Assembly: GCA_002716385.1 (NCBI GenBank)
Contig: PBAX01000022.1
Span: 62,001-126,000, forward strand
DNA: 64,000 nt
Direction: 5' to 3'
Origin: Phycisphaerae bacterium
Lineage (GTDB): Bacteria > Planctomycetota > Phycisphaerae > Phycisphaerales > SM1A02
The notes under the pieces are model-generated. The model worked only from the letters and a program-made list of their open reading frames with translations, ran no database searches and was not told the DNA's origin. This document shows positions 56,411-64,000 of the stretch, in pieces (position 1 is the first letter of the stretch; each line of letters begins with the position of its first letter). Made by a program: the position numbers and the translations under genes.

Positions 56411-59301
56411 ATGACGAGACCGTTCGACCAGGCCTCGCTCAGATTGCCCATCTCCAGTTCCAGCTCGCCGATCACCAATCTGGCATCGGAAGTGAATGTG
56501 CCGATGACCCGACATGGATGCCCCTGAAGCAGACCATCGAGTTCGTCAAGACTGTCCGGCTCCACTTCAAGTAGATATCGAGATGGTGTCTCCGAGAAAC
56601 AGGCTGTGATCGGATCCTGATCTGCAACCATTGTCTCGTCGATCCTGAGGCCCAGACCGCCAGCCATGGCCATTTCGACCGATGCGACCAGAAGTCCACC
56701 TTCACTGCAGTCGTGGGCGCTGCGGACGAGCCCCTTTCCGATTGCTTCGGATACGAGACGGGCTCTGTGGGGACCCTTGACGAGATCCGTTCGAGGCAGC
56801 GAACGATCGACCGCCAGATCCGGATACACCATCACCGCATGCGAGCCCCCCATAGATTCCGTTGTCTCACCGACACACACCAGCAGGTTGCCTGACGACT
56901 TGGCGTCCATAGTGATGCAGTTCTCGACGTCGTCGATGATTCCCATTCCCGAGATGAGAAGCGTGGGCGGTATGCGTATGGTTCGCCCGTCCTCATCGGT
57001 GAACTGGTTGTTCAAGGAGTCCTTGCCGGAGATGAATGGTGTGCGATAGGCCTTGGCGCCGTCGTAGCAACCTTCGGCGGCGCGGACGAGCAGACCGAGA
57101 CTTTCCGGATCGTCGCAGCCCGGCCAGCAGAAATTGTCGAGGATGGCGACACATGCAGGATCGGTTCCGACACAGACGAGATTGCGGATGCATTCGTCGA
57201 TAGCGGCCAGCACCATCAGATACGGATCGCTCTCCCATCCCGTCGCCAGACCATTGCCGATTCCAAGTCCGCGATTCGAGCCGGACACAGGCTTGATGAC
57301 CGCGGCGTCTCTAGGGCCATTGCCGTGCACACCCACGAGAGGTCGTATGACGCTACGCCCCTGCACTTCATGGTCGTACTGTTCGATGATGCGCTGTCGG
57401 GAACAGATGTTCGGATGCGCGAGCAGTTTCAGGAGTAGATCGGCCACGTCAGCGGTCCGGGATCCGACCGTCGCGATCGTCGGCTCCGACCAGCTTGCCT
57501 CCCGTGTCAGCTGCGGCACGCCTTCATGCAGCAGGTGCATGGAAAGCCTTCCAACCTCGGTTCCATGGTGCCGAAGCACAAGCTCGCGATTTTCATTGCC
57601 GAAGTGACCCAGATCGCACATCTCGACTTCGTGCGCGTCGCAGATCGACTGCAGATCGGCCAGCTTGTTCTGGGGAACGGCAAGGACCATTCGCTCCTGC
57701 GCCTCGGAGATCCAGATCTCGCTTGCCGTCAGCCCGGCGTACTTCAAGGGCGCCTTCTCGAGATCGACCTCCGCGCCCAGCTGCTCGCCCATTTCCCCGA
57801 CCGCACTGGAGAATCCGCCGGCGCCACAGTCAGTGATGGATGTGTACAACGGACCGTCCGGTTGATCACGAGCCTCGAGGATCGCATCCAGCACCTTCTT
57901 CTCGGTGATGGCGTTTCCGATCTGGACCGCATGAGAGAATTCGTCTGCGTGGGTGTCCGTCAACTCGGCCGAGGAGAAGGTCGCGCCGTGGATGCCGTCA
58001 CGACCGGTACGGCCACCAAGTGCGACGATGCGATCTCCGGTTCTTGGATCACCTGTCACCAGATCCCTGGGCATCAGTCCGATGCAACCGCAGAACACCA
58101 ACGGATTCCCGATATGACGATGATCGAACCAGACCGCGCCATTGAGCGTCGGAATTCCCATCCGGTTTCCATAGTCCCGAACGCCAGCGACCACCTGCGA
58201 GAGAACACGTCTTGGCGAAAGGCAGCCGGATGGAACATCGGTCGTGTCGAGTGGTGCCACACAGAAGATGTCCGTGGCCGCCACCGGCTTGGCTGCCAGT
58301 CCCGTGCCGATCACATCGCGGATGCAGCCACCGATTCCTGTGGCGGCGCCACCATAGGGCTCGAGTGCGGAAGGATGATTGTGGGTCTCCGCCTTGAAGC
58401 AGACGGCATGGTCATCGTCGAAGGCGATGATTCCCGCGTTGTCGACGAAGACGGAAAGGCACCAGTCGATCCCATCCGCCATCAGTTCATGTGTCGCCGC
58501 CGCCACGGTCGACTTGAGCAGATTGTCGATCTCTGTCTTGCCATCGGGCCGGGCTTCATGCCCGGGACGATCACCTTCGGGCAACGGACCGTCATAGGCG
58601 ATGGCGGACTTGAGCGTCTTGTGCACACAGTGCTCCGACCATGTCTGAGCCAATGTCTCCAACTCGATCTCGCGAGGATCGCGTCCCGCCTCCCTGTAGA
58701 AGGACTGGATTGATCGCATCTCCTCGAGACTCAGGAACAGATGCCCTTCCCGGGACAGGGTCTGCAGTGCGTCGTCGTCGAGCGAACGGATGTCTATCGT
58801 CGGCATGGGCACCTGACGATCGACTCCATGCGTGAATGCCTCGGGATGGTATGGACCCTCATGCACCAGATGAATGAGCGGGTTCGCCAGACACTGTCGA
58901 GCCAGCTCCGATGCGTCATCGATTTCCAGATCGGCCATGTCGTAGCGAACACCGGTCCGAACCGAAACCGAACGACCGAGAAGACTCCTCAAGGCCATCT
59001 CCACGGCATCGGCTGCAGGATCCATGACCCCGGGCAGTGGATGAACCTCGATCACGGACGATGACTTGGCATCCCGTGAGCCGCTCCTGGCATCTTCCGT
59101 GACCGGATTGCCGAGAAGATCCTGCCTGACCGTTTCGAGTTCCGATTCGTTCAGCTCACCTTCGAGAAGGTAGACGCGTGCACATTGAATTCGACTTGGA
59201 AGTCTGGAAAGACCGGCTGCACTGGCCTGTGCAAGCGCCGCTCTGCCCCTTGCATCATCGACTTCTTCACGCGGAGCAACTTCGATGCGATGTATCACCA
59301 T
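56407..59301 (-). CDS. purL: FGAM synthase: PurS-like N-terminus fused to PurL
   Basis: ATP-dependent synthase of purine biosynthesis that works with PurQ. The first ~150 residues look like two PurS-like ferredoxin folds: I-H-R-I-E-V-A-P with V-R-Q-D-L-L-G-N-P-V-T-E, and V-I-E-V-H-P-L-P-G-V-M-D-P. Then comes the PurL core: L-S-L-E-E-M-R-S-I, A-Q-T-W-S-E-H-C near residue 230, F-K-A-E-T-H-N-H-P-S near 310, and the later G-K-D-S-L-N-N-Q near 790. The total of 964 residues exceeds the 740 of small PurL but lacks the amidotransferase domain of long PurL, which is supplied by purQ. The start at 59301 leaves 25 bp after rnhA; earlier starts overlap rnhA. Confidence 0.92.
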   Translation of the reverse strand: MVIHRIEVAPREEVDDARGRAALAQASAAGLSRLPSRIQCARVYLLEGELNESELETVRQDLLGNPVTEDARSGSRDAKSSSVIEVHPLPGVMDPAADAVEMALRSLLGRSVSVRTGVRYDMADLEIDDASELARQCLANPLIHLVHEGPYHPEAFTHGVDRQVPMPTIDIRSLDDDALQTLSREGHLFLSLEEMRSIQSFYREAGRDPREIELETLAQTWSEHCVHKTLKSAIAYDGPLPEGDRPGHEARPDGKTEIDNLLKSTVAAATHELMADGIDWCLSVFVDNAGIIAFDDDHAVCFKAETHNHPSALEPYGGAATGIGGCIRDVIGTGLAAKPVAATDIFCVAPLDTTDVPSGCLSPRRVLSQVVAGVRDYGNRMGIPTLNGAVWFDHRHIGNPLVFCGCIGLMPRDLVTGDPRTGDRIVALGGRTGRDGIHGATFSSAELTDTHADEFSHAVQIGNAITEKKVLDAILEARDQPDGPLYTSITDCGAGGFSSAVGEMGEQLGAEVDLEKAPLKYAGLTASEIWISEAQERMVLAVPQNKLADLQSICDAHEVEMCDLGHFGNENRELVLRHHGTEVGRLSMHLLHEGVPQLTREASWSEPTIATVGSRTADVADLLLKLLAHPNICSRQRIIEQYDHEVQGRSVIRPLVGVHGNGPRDAAVIKPVSGSNRGLGIGNGLATGWESDPYLMVLAAIDECIRNLVCVGTDPACVAILDNFCWPGCDDPESLGLLVRAAEGCYDGAKAYRTPFISGKDSLNNQFTDEDGRTIRIPPTLLISGMGIIDDVENCITMDAKSSGNLLVCVGETTESMGGSHAVMVYPDLAVDRSLPRTDLVKGPHRARLVSEAIGKGLVRSAHDCSEGGLLVASVEMAMAGGLGLRIDETMVADQDPITACFSETPSRYLLEVEPDSLDELDGLLQGHPCRVIGTFTSDARLVIGELELEMGNLSEAWSNGLVI

Positions 59302-59326
59302 GTGCCCAAGGTACCTTCCAGAAGCA

Positions 59327-59800
59327 TCACCCGCCGCGAGCCGCTTCATCTCTCGCCTGAACAGCCAGACGATCGCATCGCTCGTTCTCCGGATGATCGT
59401 TGTGACCACGGACCCAGTGGGTCGTGATGTCGTGTATCTCTCTGGCCTTGTCGAGCTCCTTCCAGAGCTCTACGTTCAGGACCGGCTGGTTGCGAGGGCG
59501 TTTCCAGCCTCGGCGCTTCCATCCATCCATCCACTCGGAGAGCCCCTTCAGCACATACTGGCTGTCGGAATAGAGCGCCAGACGAGTCGGCTGGGAGAGA
59601 GCACGAATTCCCTCGATCACGGCCATCAGCTCCATACGATTGTTGGTCGTGGCGGGATCACCGCCATATTGGACCTCTTCATCCCCCTCCGGAAGCCGTC
59701 TGAGAATGTAGGCCCACCCCCCCGGTCCGGGGTTGCCTGAACAGGCACCGTCCGTAAAAAGGGCCGCCTCGGGCATGGAATCGGGGTTTGGCTCACTCAT
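59327..59800 (-). CDS. rnhA: Ribonuclease HI
   Basis: Cuts RNA in RNA-DNA hybrids, 157 residues. The four acidic catalytic residues are in place: F-T-D-G-A-C-S-G-N-P-G-P-G-G (about residues 15-28), R-M-E-L-M-A-V-I near 55, Y-S-D-S-Q-Y-V near 77, and H-N-D-H-P-E-N-E-R-C-D-R-L-A near 133. The W-V-R-G-H stretch is typical. The ATG could be 59800 or 59776; no Shine-Dalgarno sequence decides between them. purL follows after 25 bp. Confidence 0.95.
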   Translation of the reverse strand: MSEPNPDSMPEAALFTDGACSGNPGPGGWAYILRRLPEGDEEVQYGGDPATTNNRMELMAVIEGIRALSQPTRLALYSDSQYVLKGLSEWMDGWKRRGWKRPRNQPVLNVELWKELDKAREIHDITTHWVRGHNDHPENERCDRLAVQARDEAARGG

Positions 59801-59890
59801 GACGCGTGAAGAGTAGCAGGGTTGGGATGCCGGGATCGATCCTCGGGGCATGGATCTCGTTTGCGACCCTCAAATGGGAGCTTTCCGCTC

Positions 59891-59919
59891 TTGGCCTTGG
59901 GCTCGGGGGCTGGTAGACT
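59891..59919 (+). promoter_or_regulatory. Candidate promoter of rpsL
   Basis: TTGGCC (59891-59896), a 17-bp spacer and TAGACT (59914-59919) match the housekeeping consensus moderately. It lies 27 bp before the GTG start of rpsL and before the AGGAGA ribosome binding site at 59935-59940. Confidence 0.45.
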
Positions 59920-59946
59920 GCTGGACTTGATTTCAGGAGAGCCCGA

Positions 59947-60321
59947 GTGCCGACCATCAACCAACTTGTTCGAAAACCACGCCGCACGCCAAAGGTGAAG
60001 TCCAAGGTCCGTGATATGGATGCCTGCCCACAGCGACGCGGTGTCTGCCTTCAGGTCCGCACCGTTACCCCGAAGAAGCCGAACTCGGCACTTCGAAAGG
60101 TAGCCAGAGTCCGACTCTCCAACGGCAAGGAAGTCACCGCGTATATCGGTGGTGAAGGCCACAATCTTCAGGAGCACTCGATCGTTCTCGTCCGTGGCGG
60201 CCGTGTCCGTGACCTTCCGGGTGTCCGGTATCACGTCGTTCGTGGCTCGCTCGATACGCTCGGAGTTGACGACCGCAAGCAGGGTCGTTCCAAGTACGGC
60301 GTCAAACGCGCCAAGAAATGA
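59947..60321 (+). CDS. rpsL: 30S ribosomal protein S12
   Basis: Decoding-centre protein, 124 residues. Complete and canonical: [11 protein letters not shown] at the start, the streptomycin-site loop [12 protein letters not shown] (about residues 41-52) with wild-type lysines, and the second loop [10 protein letters not shown] (about 86-95). The start is GTG with AGGAGA six bases upstream. It is the first gene of an rpsL-rpsG pair, but fusA and tuf do not follow. Confidence 0.97.
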   Translation: MPTINQLVRKPRRTPKVKSKVRDMDACPQRRGVCLQVRTVTPKKPNSALRKVARVRLSNGKEVTAYIGGEGHNLQEHSIVLVRGGRVRDLPGVRYHVVRGSLDTLGVDDRKQGRSKYGVKRAKK

Positions 60322-60473
60322 TTCTCTCCCACTGCCTTCATGTGTGAAGGCGTGGATAACAATTCAGCGAGTCGCCTAGCGGCTCCAGGCAAGTAATCGC
60401 GATACACCTCCCTGCATGAAGGATCGCGGTGAACAAGGCCCCGGACGGGGCAGATGAGCCAAAGGAGGTCGGC
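60322..60473 (+). promoter_or_regulatory. rpsL-rpsG spacer with hairpins (possible S7 control site)
   Basis: The 152-bp spacer contains a 7-bp hairpin GCCTTCA/TGAAGGC (60334-60351) and a pair CGCGAT/ATCGCG (60398-60428) just before the ribosome binding site AAAGGAGG of rpsG. In E. coli the S12-S7 spacer is the target of S7 autoregulation. A similar role here is inference from position and folding only. Confidence 0.35.
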
Positions 60474-60968
60474 ATGGCCGGTCGAATCACAAAGTCAGAA
60501 CAGCAACTCAAGGGTGATCCTCGTCACAACGACAAGGTTCTCAGTCGTTTCATCAACTGCGTGATGCTCGATGGCAAGAAGGCTGTCGCCACACGTGTCA
60601 TCTACGACGCGCTGGACAAGATTCAGGTTCGAATCGACAAGGAAAAGCGTGAGAACATGCCGGAAAAGGCGATCGACGCCTTCCATCGCGCAATCGACAA
60701 CGTGAAGCCGAACGTCGAAGTTCGCTCAAAGCGTGTCGGCGGTGCCAACTACCAGGTTCCGATGCCGGTGACCCAGCGTCGTCGACAGAGTCTGGCCTTC
60801 CGCTGGATCATCACCGCCTGCCGGGCAGAGAAGGGCAAATCGATGTCCGAACGACTCGCTCGAGAGCTGTACGACGCCGCGTGTGGAGAAGGCAAGGCGG
60901 TCAACGTCCGCGAACAGACCCACCGAATGGCGGAAGCCAACAAGGCGTTCTCGCACTTCGCCTGGTGA
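60474..60968 (+). CDS. rpsG: 30S ribosomal protein S7
   Basis: Head-organising protein of the small subunit, 164 residues. It has D-K-V-L-S-R-F-I-N-C-V-M-L-D-G-K-K (about 20-36), the beta hairpin V-E-V-R-S-K-R-V-G-G-A-N-Y-Q-V-P near 85, and R-Q-S-L-A-F-R-W-I near 110. The ATG at 60474 is five bases after AAAGGAGG; a GTG 15 codons upstream is rejected. It ends the ribosomal pair; a gene for a secreted unknown protein follows 61 bp later. Confidence 0.96.
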   Translation: MAGRITKSEQQLKGDPRHNDKVLSRFINCVMLDGKKAVATRVIYDALDKIQVRIDKEKRENMPEKAIDAFHRAIDNVKPNVEVRSKRVGGANYQVPMPVTQRRRQSLAFRWIITACRAEKGKSMSERLARELYDAACGEGKAVNVREQTHRMAEANKAFSHFAW

Positions 60969-61029
60969 TCCTTTCGGGATTGTCTCATCGAATGCACCGC
61001 ATTCCGCTTGGAATGGAGCTGTCGGTACG

Positions 61030-61890
61030 ATGATGTTCATGCGTACCCTCGGCATCATCGCGCTACTGCTTTCGGCAGGCATGGCCATCGGATCGGAGAT
61101 CGATTCGTCCATGACCCCCACCGAATCGATGAGCAAGGCGATCCATCTGCTCAAGGAAGAAGCTCGATCGGCGACATCGGAACCGCCCCGATGGGAAACG
61201 GATTTCTTCGAAGAGGAATCCCTGGAGATTGATCCGTCGCTTGCCGCCAAGCGTCTTTTTTCCAGACAGGATCGAAACCCCCAGGTGGATGCCTACGTGC
61301 GATGGCAGCTCACGGCCGTCGCCGAACCGGATGAACTCGGCGGCAGCCGGTTCGATCGGCTGCTCAAGCAATTGCCGGATCTTCCAGAGAACCCTCTGGC
61401 CGAATCACGAACGGTGCGTCGATTCGAGAACGAGATGAACCGAAGCAGGCCGAGCGAGCAGAACGTCAAGGATGCCGCGGCCGCGTTGAAGACGATCCAG
61501 ACCGAAGCCCGGGAGAAAGAGGCGTGGGCACATCCGGGGCGTTCACTCAGATACTGGCTGATGCAACAGGCGCCCACCGATCAACAGAGACTCGCTGCCG
61601 CGCTGGAAGCCGTCGAGTCGGAGATCCAGGCGGGATGGGCGGTGGATGACGCCGTCAGGAACGTCGATCGGATATGCGGGGAACTGGGCAGTCGTTCATC
61701 ACTCGATGAGAAGCAGATGGAGGAATTCAGAAAACAAGCTTCTCGACTGGGGAAGAAGGAGCGGATCTTCATCCAGGGCAGTTGGAATGACGAGCGTTCC
61801 TTCACGGTTGAAGTCAGCTACAGCACCGTGCGCGACTACGATGTGACACGCTGGCTCAAGCTGCTCAAGTATGGAAACACCATGCGATGA
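61030..61890 (+). CDS. Secreted protein of unknown function
   Basis: A 286-residue protein with a Sec signal peptide (MRTLGIIALLLSAGMAIGS). The mature part is mainly helical, with many Glu, Arg and Gln, including A-A-A-L-K-T-I-Q-T-E-A-R-E-K-E-A-W. No motif is recognised. The first possible Met codons (61030, 61033, 61039) cannot be separated. Its stop overlaps the ATG of thiF by four bases, so the two are coupled, although no functional link is known. Confidence 0.6.
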   Translation: MMFMRTLGIIALLLSAGMAIGSEIDSSMTPTESMSKAIHLLKEEARSATSEPPRWETDFFEEESLEIDPSLAAKRLFSRQDRNPQVDAYVRWQLTAVAEPDELGGSRFDRLLKQLPDLPENPLAESRTVRRFENEMNRSRPSEQNVKDAAAALKTIQTEAREKEAWAHPGRSLRYWLMQQAPTDQQRLAAALEAVESEIQAGWAVDDAVRNVDRICGELGSRSSLDEKQMEEFRKQASRLGKKERIFIQGSWNDERSFTVEVSYSTVRDYDVTRWLKLLKYGNTMR

Positions 61891-62939
61891 ATCACGACCG
61901 CTACCAGAGACAAATGCTGATCCCCGAGATCGGAGCGGACGGACAGGACAGACTGTCGAAGGCCCGTGTTCTGATCGCTGGATGCGGCGCGCTTGGCTGC
62001 ACGATCGCCGATCTTCTGGCTCGTGCCGGGGTGGGACATCTACGAATAGTCGATCGCGATCTGGTCGAACTCACGAACCTGCAGAGACAGATCCTCTTCG
62101 CCGAGACCGACATCGGAGCTCCGAAGGCCTCCGCCGCGAAGAAACGGCTTCAAGCCGTCAACTCGACCATTCGGATCGAGTCCCACTCGCAAGACATCAA
62201 CCCGATGACCATCCGAAAACTCGCCGCTGATTGCGATGTGATCGTGGATGGGCTCGACAACTTCGAGACCCGCTACCTGCTCAACGACATGGCCATCTCC
62301 AGCGGCACACCATACATCTACGGAGGCGCCGTCGGTTCGGAAGGTCTCTCGTTCACCGTGCTCGCCGATGGTGGGACGACCGGCACACCCTGTCTCCGCT
62401 GCCTCTTTCCCGAACCACCTGAACCAGGCACGACCGCAACCTGCGACACGGCTGGTGTGCTTGGCCCGTTGATCTCCATGGTGGCGGCACATGAAGCACT
62501 TCAGGCGATGAAACTGATCATCGGCAGATCCGAAGACGTCGATCGAAACCTTATGAGGATTGATGTTTGGAACAATGCCGTGCATCGAATCGATGTCGCC
62601 GCACCGGATCCCGGCTGTCCATGCTGTGGCGATCGGGACTTCCAGTGGCTCAATGGACATCGGACCAGCAGCACGACCGTGCTCTGTGGCCAAGGGGCTG
62701 TGCAGGTGCTCCCGGCTGTGGATACATGCGTGAAAATCGAGGATCTGTCACGCAGATTGGCCCCACATGGCCAGTTCGATGTCCATGACGGGATCATTCG
62801 CGGCCAATTGCACGAGGAACGCAGTGGTTCTGGAGATCCGGTCGAACTGACCGTGTTTGATGATCTGCGTGCGTTGGTCGGAGGGGTGGATTCCGCAGAG
62901 CGAGCTCGATCTATCTATGACCGCTATATCGGTAGTTGA
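61887..62939 (+). CDS. thiF: ThiF-type sulfur-carrier adenylyltransferase
   Basis: E1-like enzyme that adenylates the C-terminus of a sulfur carrier such as ThiS. The 350-residue protein has the ATP site V-L-I-A-G-C-G-A-L-G-C-T-I-A-D (about residues 28-42), the N-L-Q-R-Q segment, D-G-L-D-N-F-E-T-R-Y-L-L-N (about 116-128), a Cys pair C-L-R-C and later C-P-C-C for zinc, and A-T-C-D-T-A-G-V near 183 with the nucleophilic Cys. The last ~90 residues (L-C-G-Q-G-A-V-Q-V-L-P to A-R-S-I-Y-D-R-Y-I-G) form the small end domain of thiazole ThiF proteins, which favours ThiF over MoeB. No thiS is adjacent. Confidence 0.85.
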   Translation: MNHDRYQRQMLIPEIGADGQDRLSKARVLIAGCGALGCTIADLLARAGVGHLRIVDRDLVELTNLQRQILFAETDIGAPKASAAKKRLQAVNSTIRIESHSQDINPMTIRKLAADCDVIVDGLDNFETRYLLNDMAISSGTPYIYGGAVGSEGLSFTVLADGGTTGTPCLRCLFPEPPEPGTTATCDTAGVLGPLISMVAAHEALQAMKLIIGRSEDVDRNLMRIDVWNNAVHRIDVAAPDPGCPCCGDRDFQWLNGHRTSSTTVLCGQGAVQVLPAVDTCVKIEDLSRRLAPHGQFDVHDGIIRGQLHEERSGSGDPVELTVFDDLRALVGGVDSAERARSIYDRYIGS

Positions 62940-62991
62940 ACCGTGGTTCACGTCGCTGACGTCTCGTCATGGAACCAGTACGATTCCGTCC

Positions 62992-63723
62992 ATGACAAAT
63001 GCAATCGAACTCATGATGCGACATCGTTCCATTCGTCGATTCGAGGATGTCCCCGTCCCTGAGGACCACATCCGTCAGGCGGTCGAGGCCGGACAGATGG
63101 GATCGACGAGCGCGGGCATCCAGTCCTACTGCGTCATGCAGATAACCGACGAGGAATCGCTCGCGAAGCTCGTTGAGTTCACGGGCAACCAGACCAAGGT
63201 TGCCAGATGCGGCGCCTTCTTCATCATCTGTGGAGACACCAGACGACATCGACTGCTGGCCGAGCGTGAAGAGACTCCCTACGACACTCGATGCGAGGCC
63301 TTTCTCCTTTCCGTCGTCGACGCCACCATCTTCGCCCAGAACATGTCGCTTGCATTCGAATCAATGGGATACGGCATCTGCTACATCGGTGGACTGCGAA
63401 ATCAATTGAACGATGTGGCCACTCTCTTGAAGCTGCCCAAGGGCATCTATCCCCTCTTCGGTCTCTGCGTCGGCACACCTGCTCAGGATCCAACGCTCCG
63501 GCCGCGGTTGCCACTGCCTTCGGTTCTCTTCAAGGATGCCTATCCCGATGATGAGACCATGCACTCGAACATGGATGACTACGACAGAACGATGCTCGAG
63601 TACTTCGAGGCACGAGGTGCCGGCAGGCGAATCTGGTCGGAGGAGATGGCGAACAAGTTCAAATCCCCGAAAAGAATCGACCTTGGCCCCTTCTACAGGT
63701 CTCAAGGCGCCGATCTGGACTGA
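62992..63723 (+). CDS. NfsA-like FMN nitroreductase family protein
   Basis: A 243-residue flavoprotein. The N-terminus has M-R-H-R-S-I-R-R-F-E-D-V-P-V-P-E (about 9-24) and A-G-Q-M-G-S-T-S-A-G-I-Q-S-Y (about 33-46), the FMN-phosphate region. Central D-A-T-I-F-A-Q-N-M-S-L-A-F-E-S-M-G-Y-G-I-C-Y-I-G-G and C-terminal L-F-G-L-C-V-G are typical of the NfsA/FRP group. It probably reduces nitro, quinone or flavin substrates with NADPH. It follows thiF after 52 bp. Confidence 0.88.
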   Translation: MTNAIELMMRHRSIRRFEDVPVPEDHIRQAVEAGQMGSTSAGIQSYCVMQITDEESLAKLVEFTGNQTKVARCGAFFIICGDTRRHRLLAEREETPYDTRCEAFLLSVVDATIFAQNMSLAFESMGYGICYIGGLRNQLNDVATLLKLPKGIYPLFGLCVGTPAQDPTLRPRLPLPSVLFKDAYPDDETMHSNMDDYDRTMLEYFEARGAGRRIWSEEMANKFKSPKRIDLGPFYRSQGADLD

Positions 63724-63780
63724 CATCGAACGGGTTTCAGGAGTAGGCTGTCGTCATCGACCACTGGAGAAGGAGTCAGC

Positions 63781-64000
63781 ATGTCGAACAGATCCACTCG
63801 CAGACGATTCATCAAGGCTTCCACGGCCGCGGGGCTCGGTGTCACATTGATGCCGGCTGTGTCCTGGGGGCGTGTACTTGGCTCCAATGAACGACTCAAT
63901 CTGGCCGTGATCGGAACCGGCGGAATGGGCACGTCACATGCGAGGAATCTCGTTGGCAGGCGTGACGCGGACAACGTGGATGTCATACGTGTCTGCGATG
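63781..64000 (+). CDS. Tat-exported Gfo/Idh/MocA oxidoreductase (partial at window end)
   Basis: Only the first 73 codons are in the window. The N-terminus is a twin-arginine signal: T-R-R-R-F-I-K-A-S then the hydrophobic T-A-A-G-L-G-V-T-L-M-P. The mature start is a Rossmann fold, L-N-L-A-V-I-G-T-G-G-M-G-T-S-H-A. AAGGAG precedes the ATG. Such Tat-exported oxidoreductases are abundant in planctomycetes and act on sugars in the periplasm; the substrate is unknown. Confidence 0.85.
   Translation, partial: MSNRSTRRRFIKASTAAGLGVTLMPAVSWGRVLGSNERLNLAVIGTGGMGTSHARNLVGRRDADNVDVIRVCD

Noticed and set aside
57526-58713. 395-codon open frame on the plus strand
   Set aside because: It lies entirely inside purL, whose conserved motifs show that the minus strand is coding.

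Overview
The window is a densely packed bacterial chromosome segment of moderately high GC, almost all housekeeping genes, with no recognisable prophage, insertion sequence, CRISPR array or defence island. The gene set points to Planctomycetota, most probably a Phycisphaerae-like lineage. The reasons are several multi-pass membrane proteins with an N-terminal C-x-x-C-G-Y-x-L-x-G-L...C-P-E-C-G zinc ribbon, a membrane pyrophosphatase, two groEL genes around one groES, dockerin-like D-x-N-x-D-G-x-x-D modules, and a Tat-exported Gfo/Idh/MocA oxidoreductase. This assignment is inference from gene content; no rRNA gene is present.

Layout. 0-5.6 kb: rpsU, a K+-type membrane pyrophosphatase with a large extra loop, rsfS, a NYN/YacP-type nuclease, pdxH and purE. 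5.7-5.9 kb: tRNA-Gln(CUG) with its own terminator, facing the terminator of a methionine-rich secreted protein (6-7.7 kb). 7.9-18.8 kb: a long leftward run, groEL(GGM tail)-groES-groEL(no tail)-dnaJ-grpE-fmdB-rnr-acs-pseudopilin, in which protein folding, RNA decay and acetate activation genes follow one another. 19-22 kb: a zinc-ribbon membrane protein, a lone MoxR ATPase, and hpt followed in frame by a PH-domain membrane protein. 22.3-28.2 kb: rightward folC, leuS and two uncharacterised proteins. 28.2-32.5 kb: leftward tpiA, secG, yicC, a phosphotransferase and a PDZ protein. 32.7-39.9 kb: rightward alaS, a TIM-barrel lipoprotein, an MDR oxidoreductase, an M20 amidohydrolase and a YbdK-type ligase. 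40-43 kb: tmk, a small zinc-ribbon membrane protein and a UbiB kinase, then about 490 bp without a convincing gene. 43.4-46.3 kb: an unknown protein, an AtoE-type fatty-acid transporter and a crotonase-fold protein lacking both hydratase glutamates. 46.3-50 kb: ndh, a small membrane protein and thiC. 50-59.8 kb: a lipoprotein, rlmE, a dockerin-like protein, an oxidoreductase, a zinc-ribbon membrane protein, purQ, galE, a PurS-PurL fusion and rnhA. 59.9-64 kb: rpsL-rpsG without fusA/tuf, a secreted unknown, thiF, a nitroreductase and the start of a Tat-exported oxidoreductase.

Functionally the window supplies translation (S7, S12, S21, AlaRS, LeuRS, RsfS, RlmE, tRNA-Gln), chaperones, RNA turnover (RNase R, YicC, RNase HI, NYN), purine synthesis and salvage (PurE, PurQ, PurSL, Hpt), cofactors (PdxH, FolC, ThiC, ThiF, UbiB), energy metabolism (HppA, Ndh, TpiA, Acs) and export (SecG). 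Genes are very tightly packed: three convergent pairs end on the same four-base CTAG, and several same-strand pairs overlap by ATGA.

No obviously new multi-gene system stands out. The best leads are the foreign-looking domain inside the pyrophosphatase, the tandem chaperonin cluster, the in-frame hpt/PH junction, the crotonase without catalytic glutamates, the cytoplasmic-looking dockerin-like protein, and the split zinc-ribbon membrane protein.
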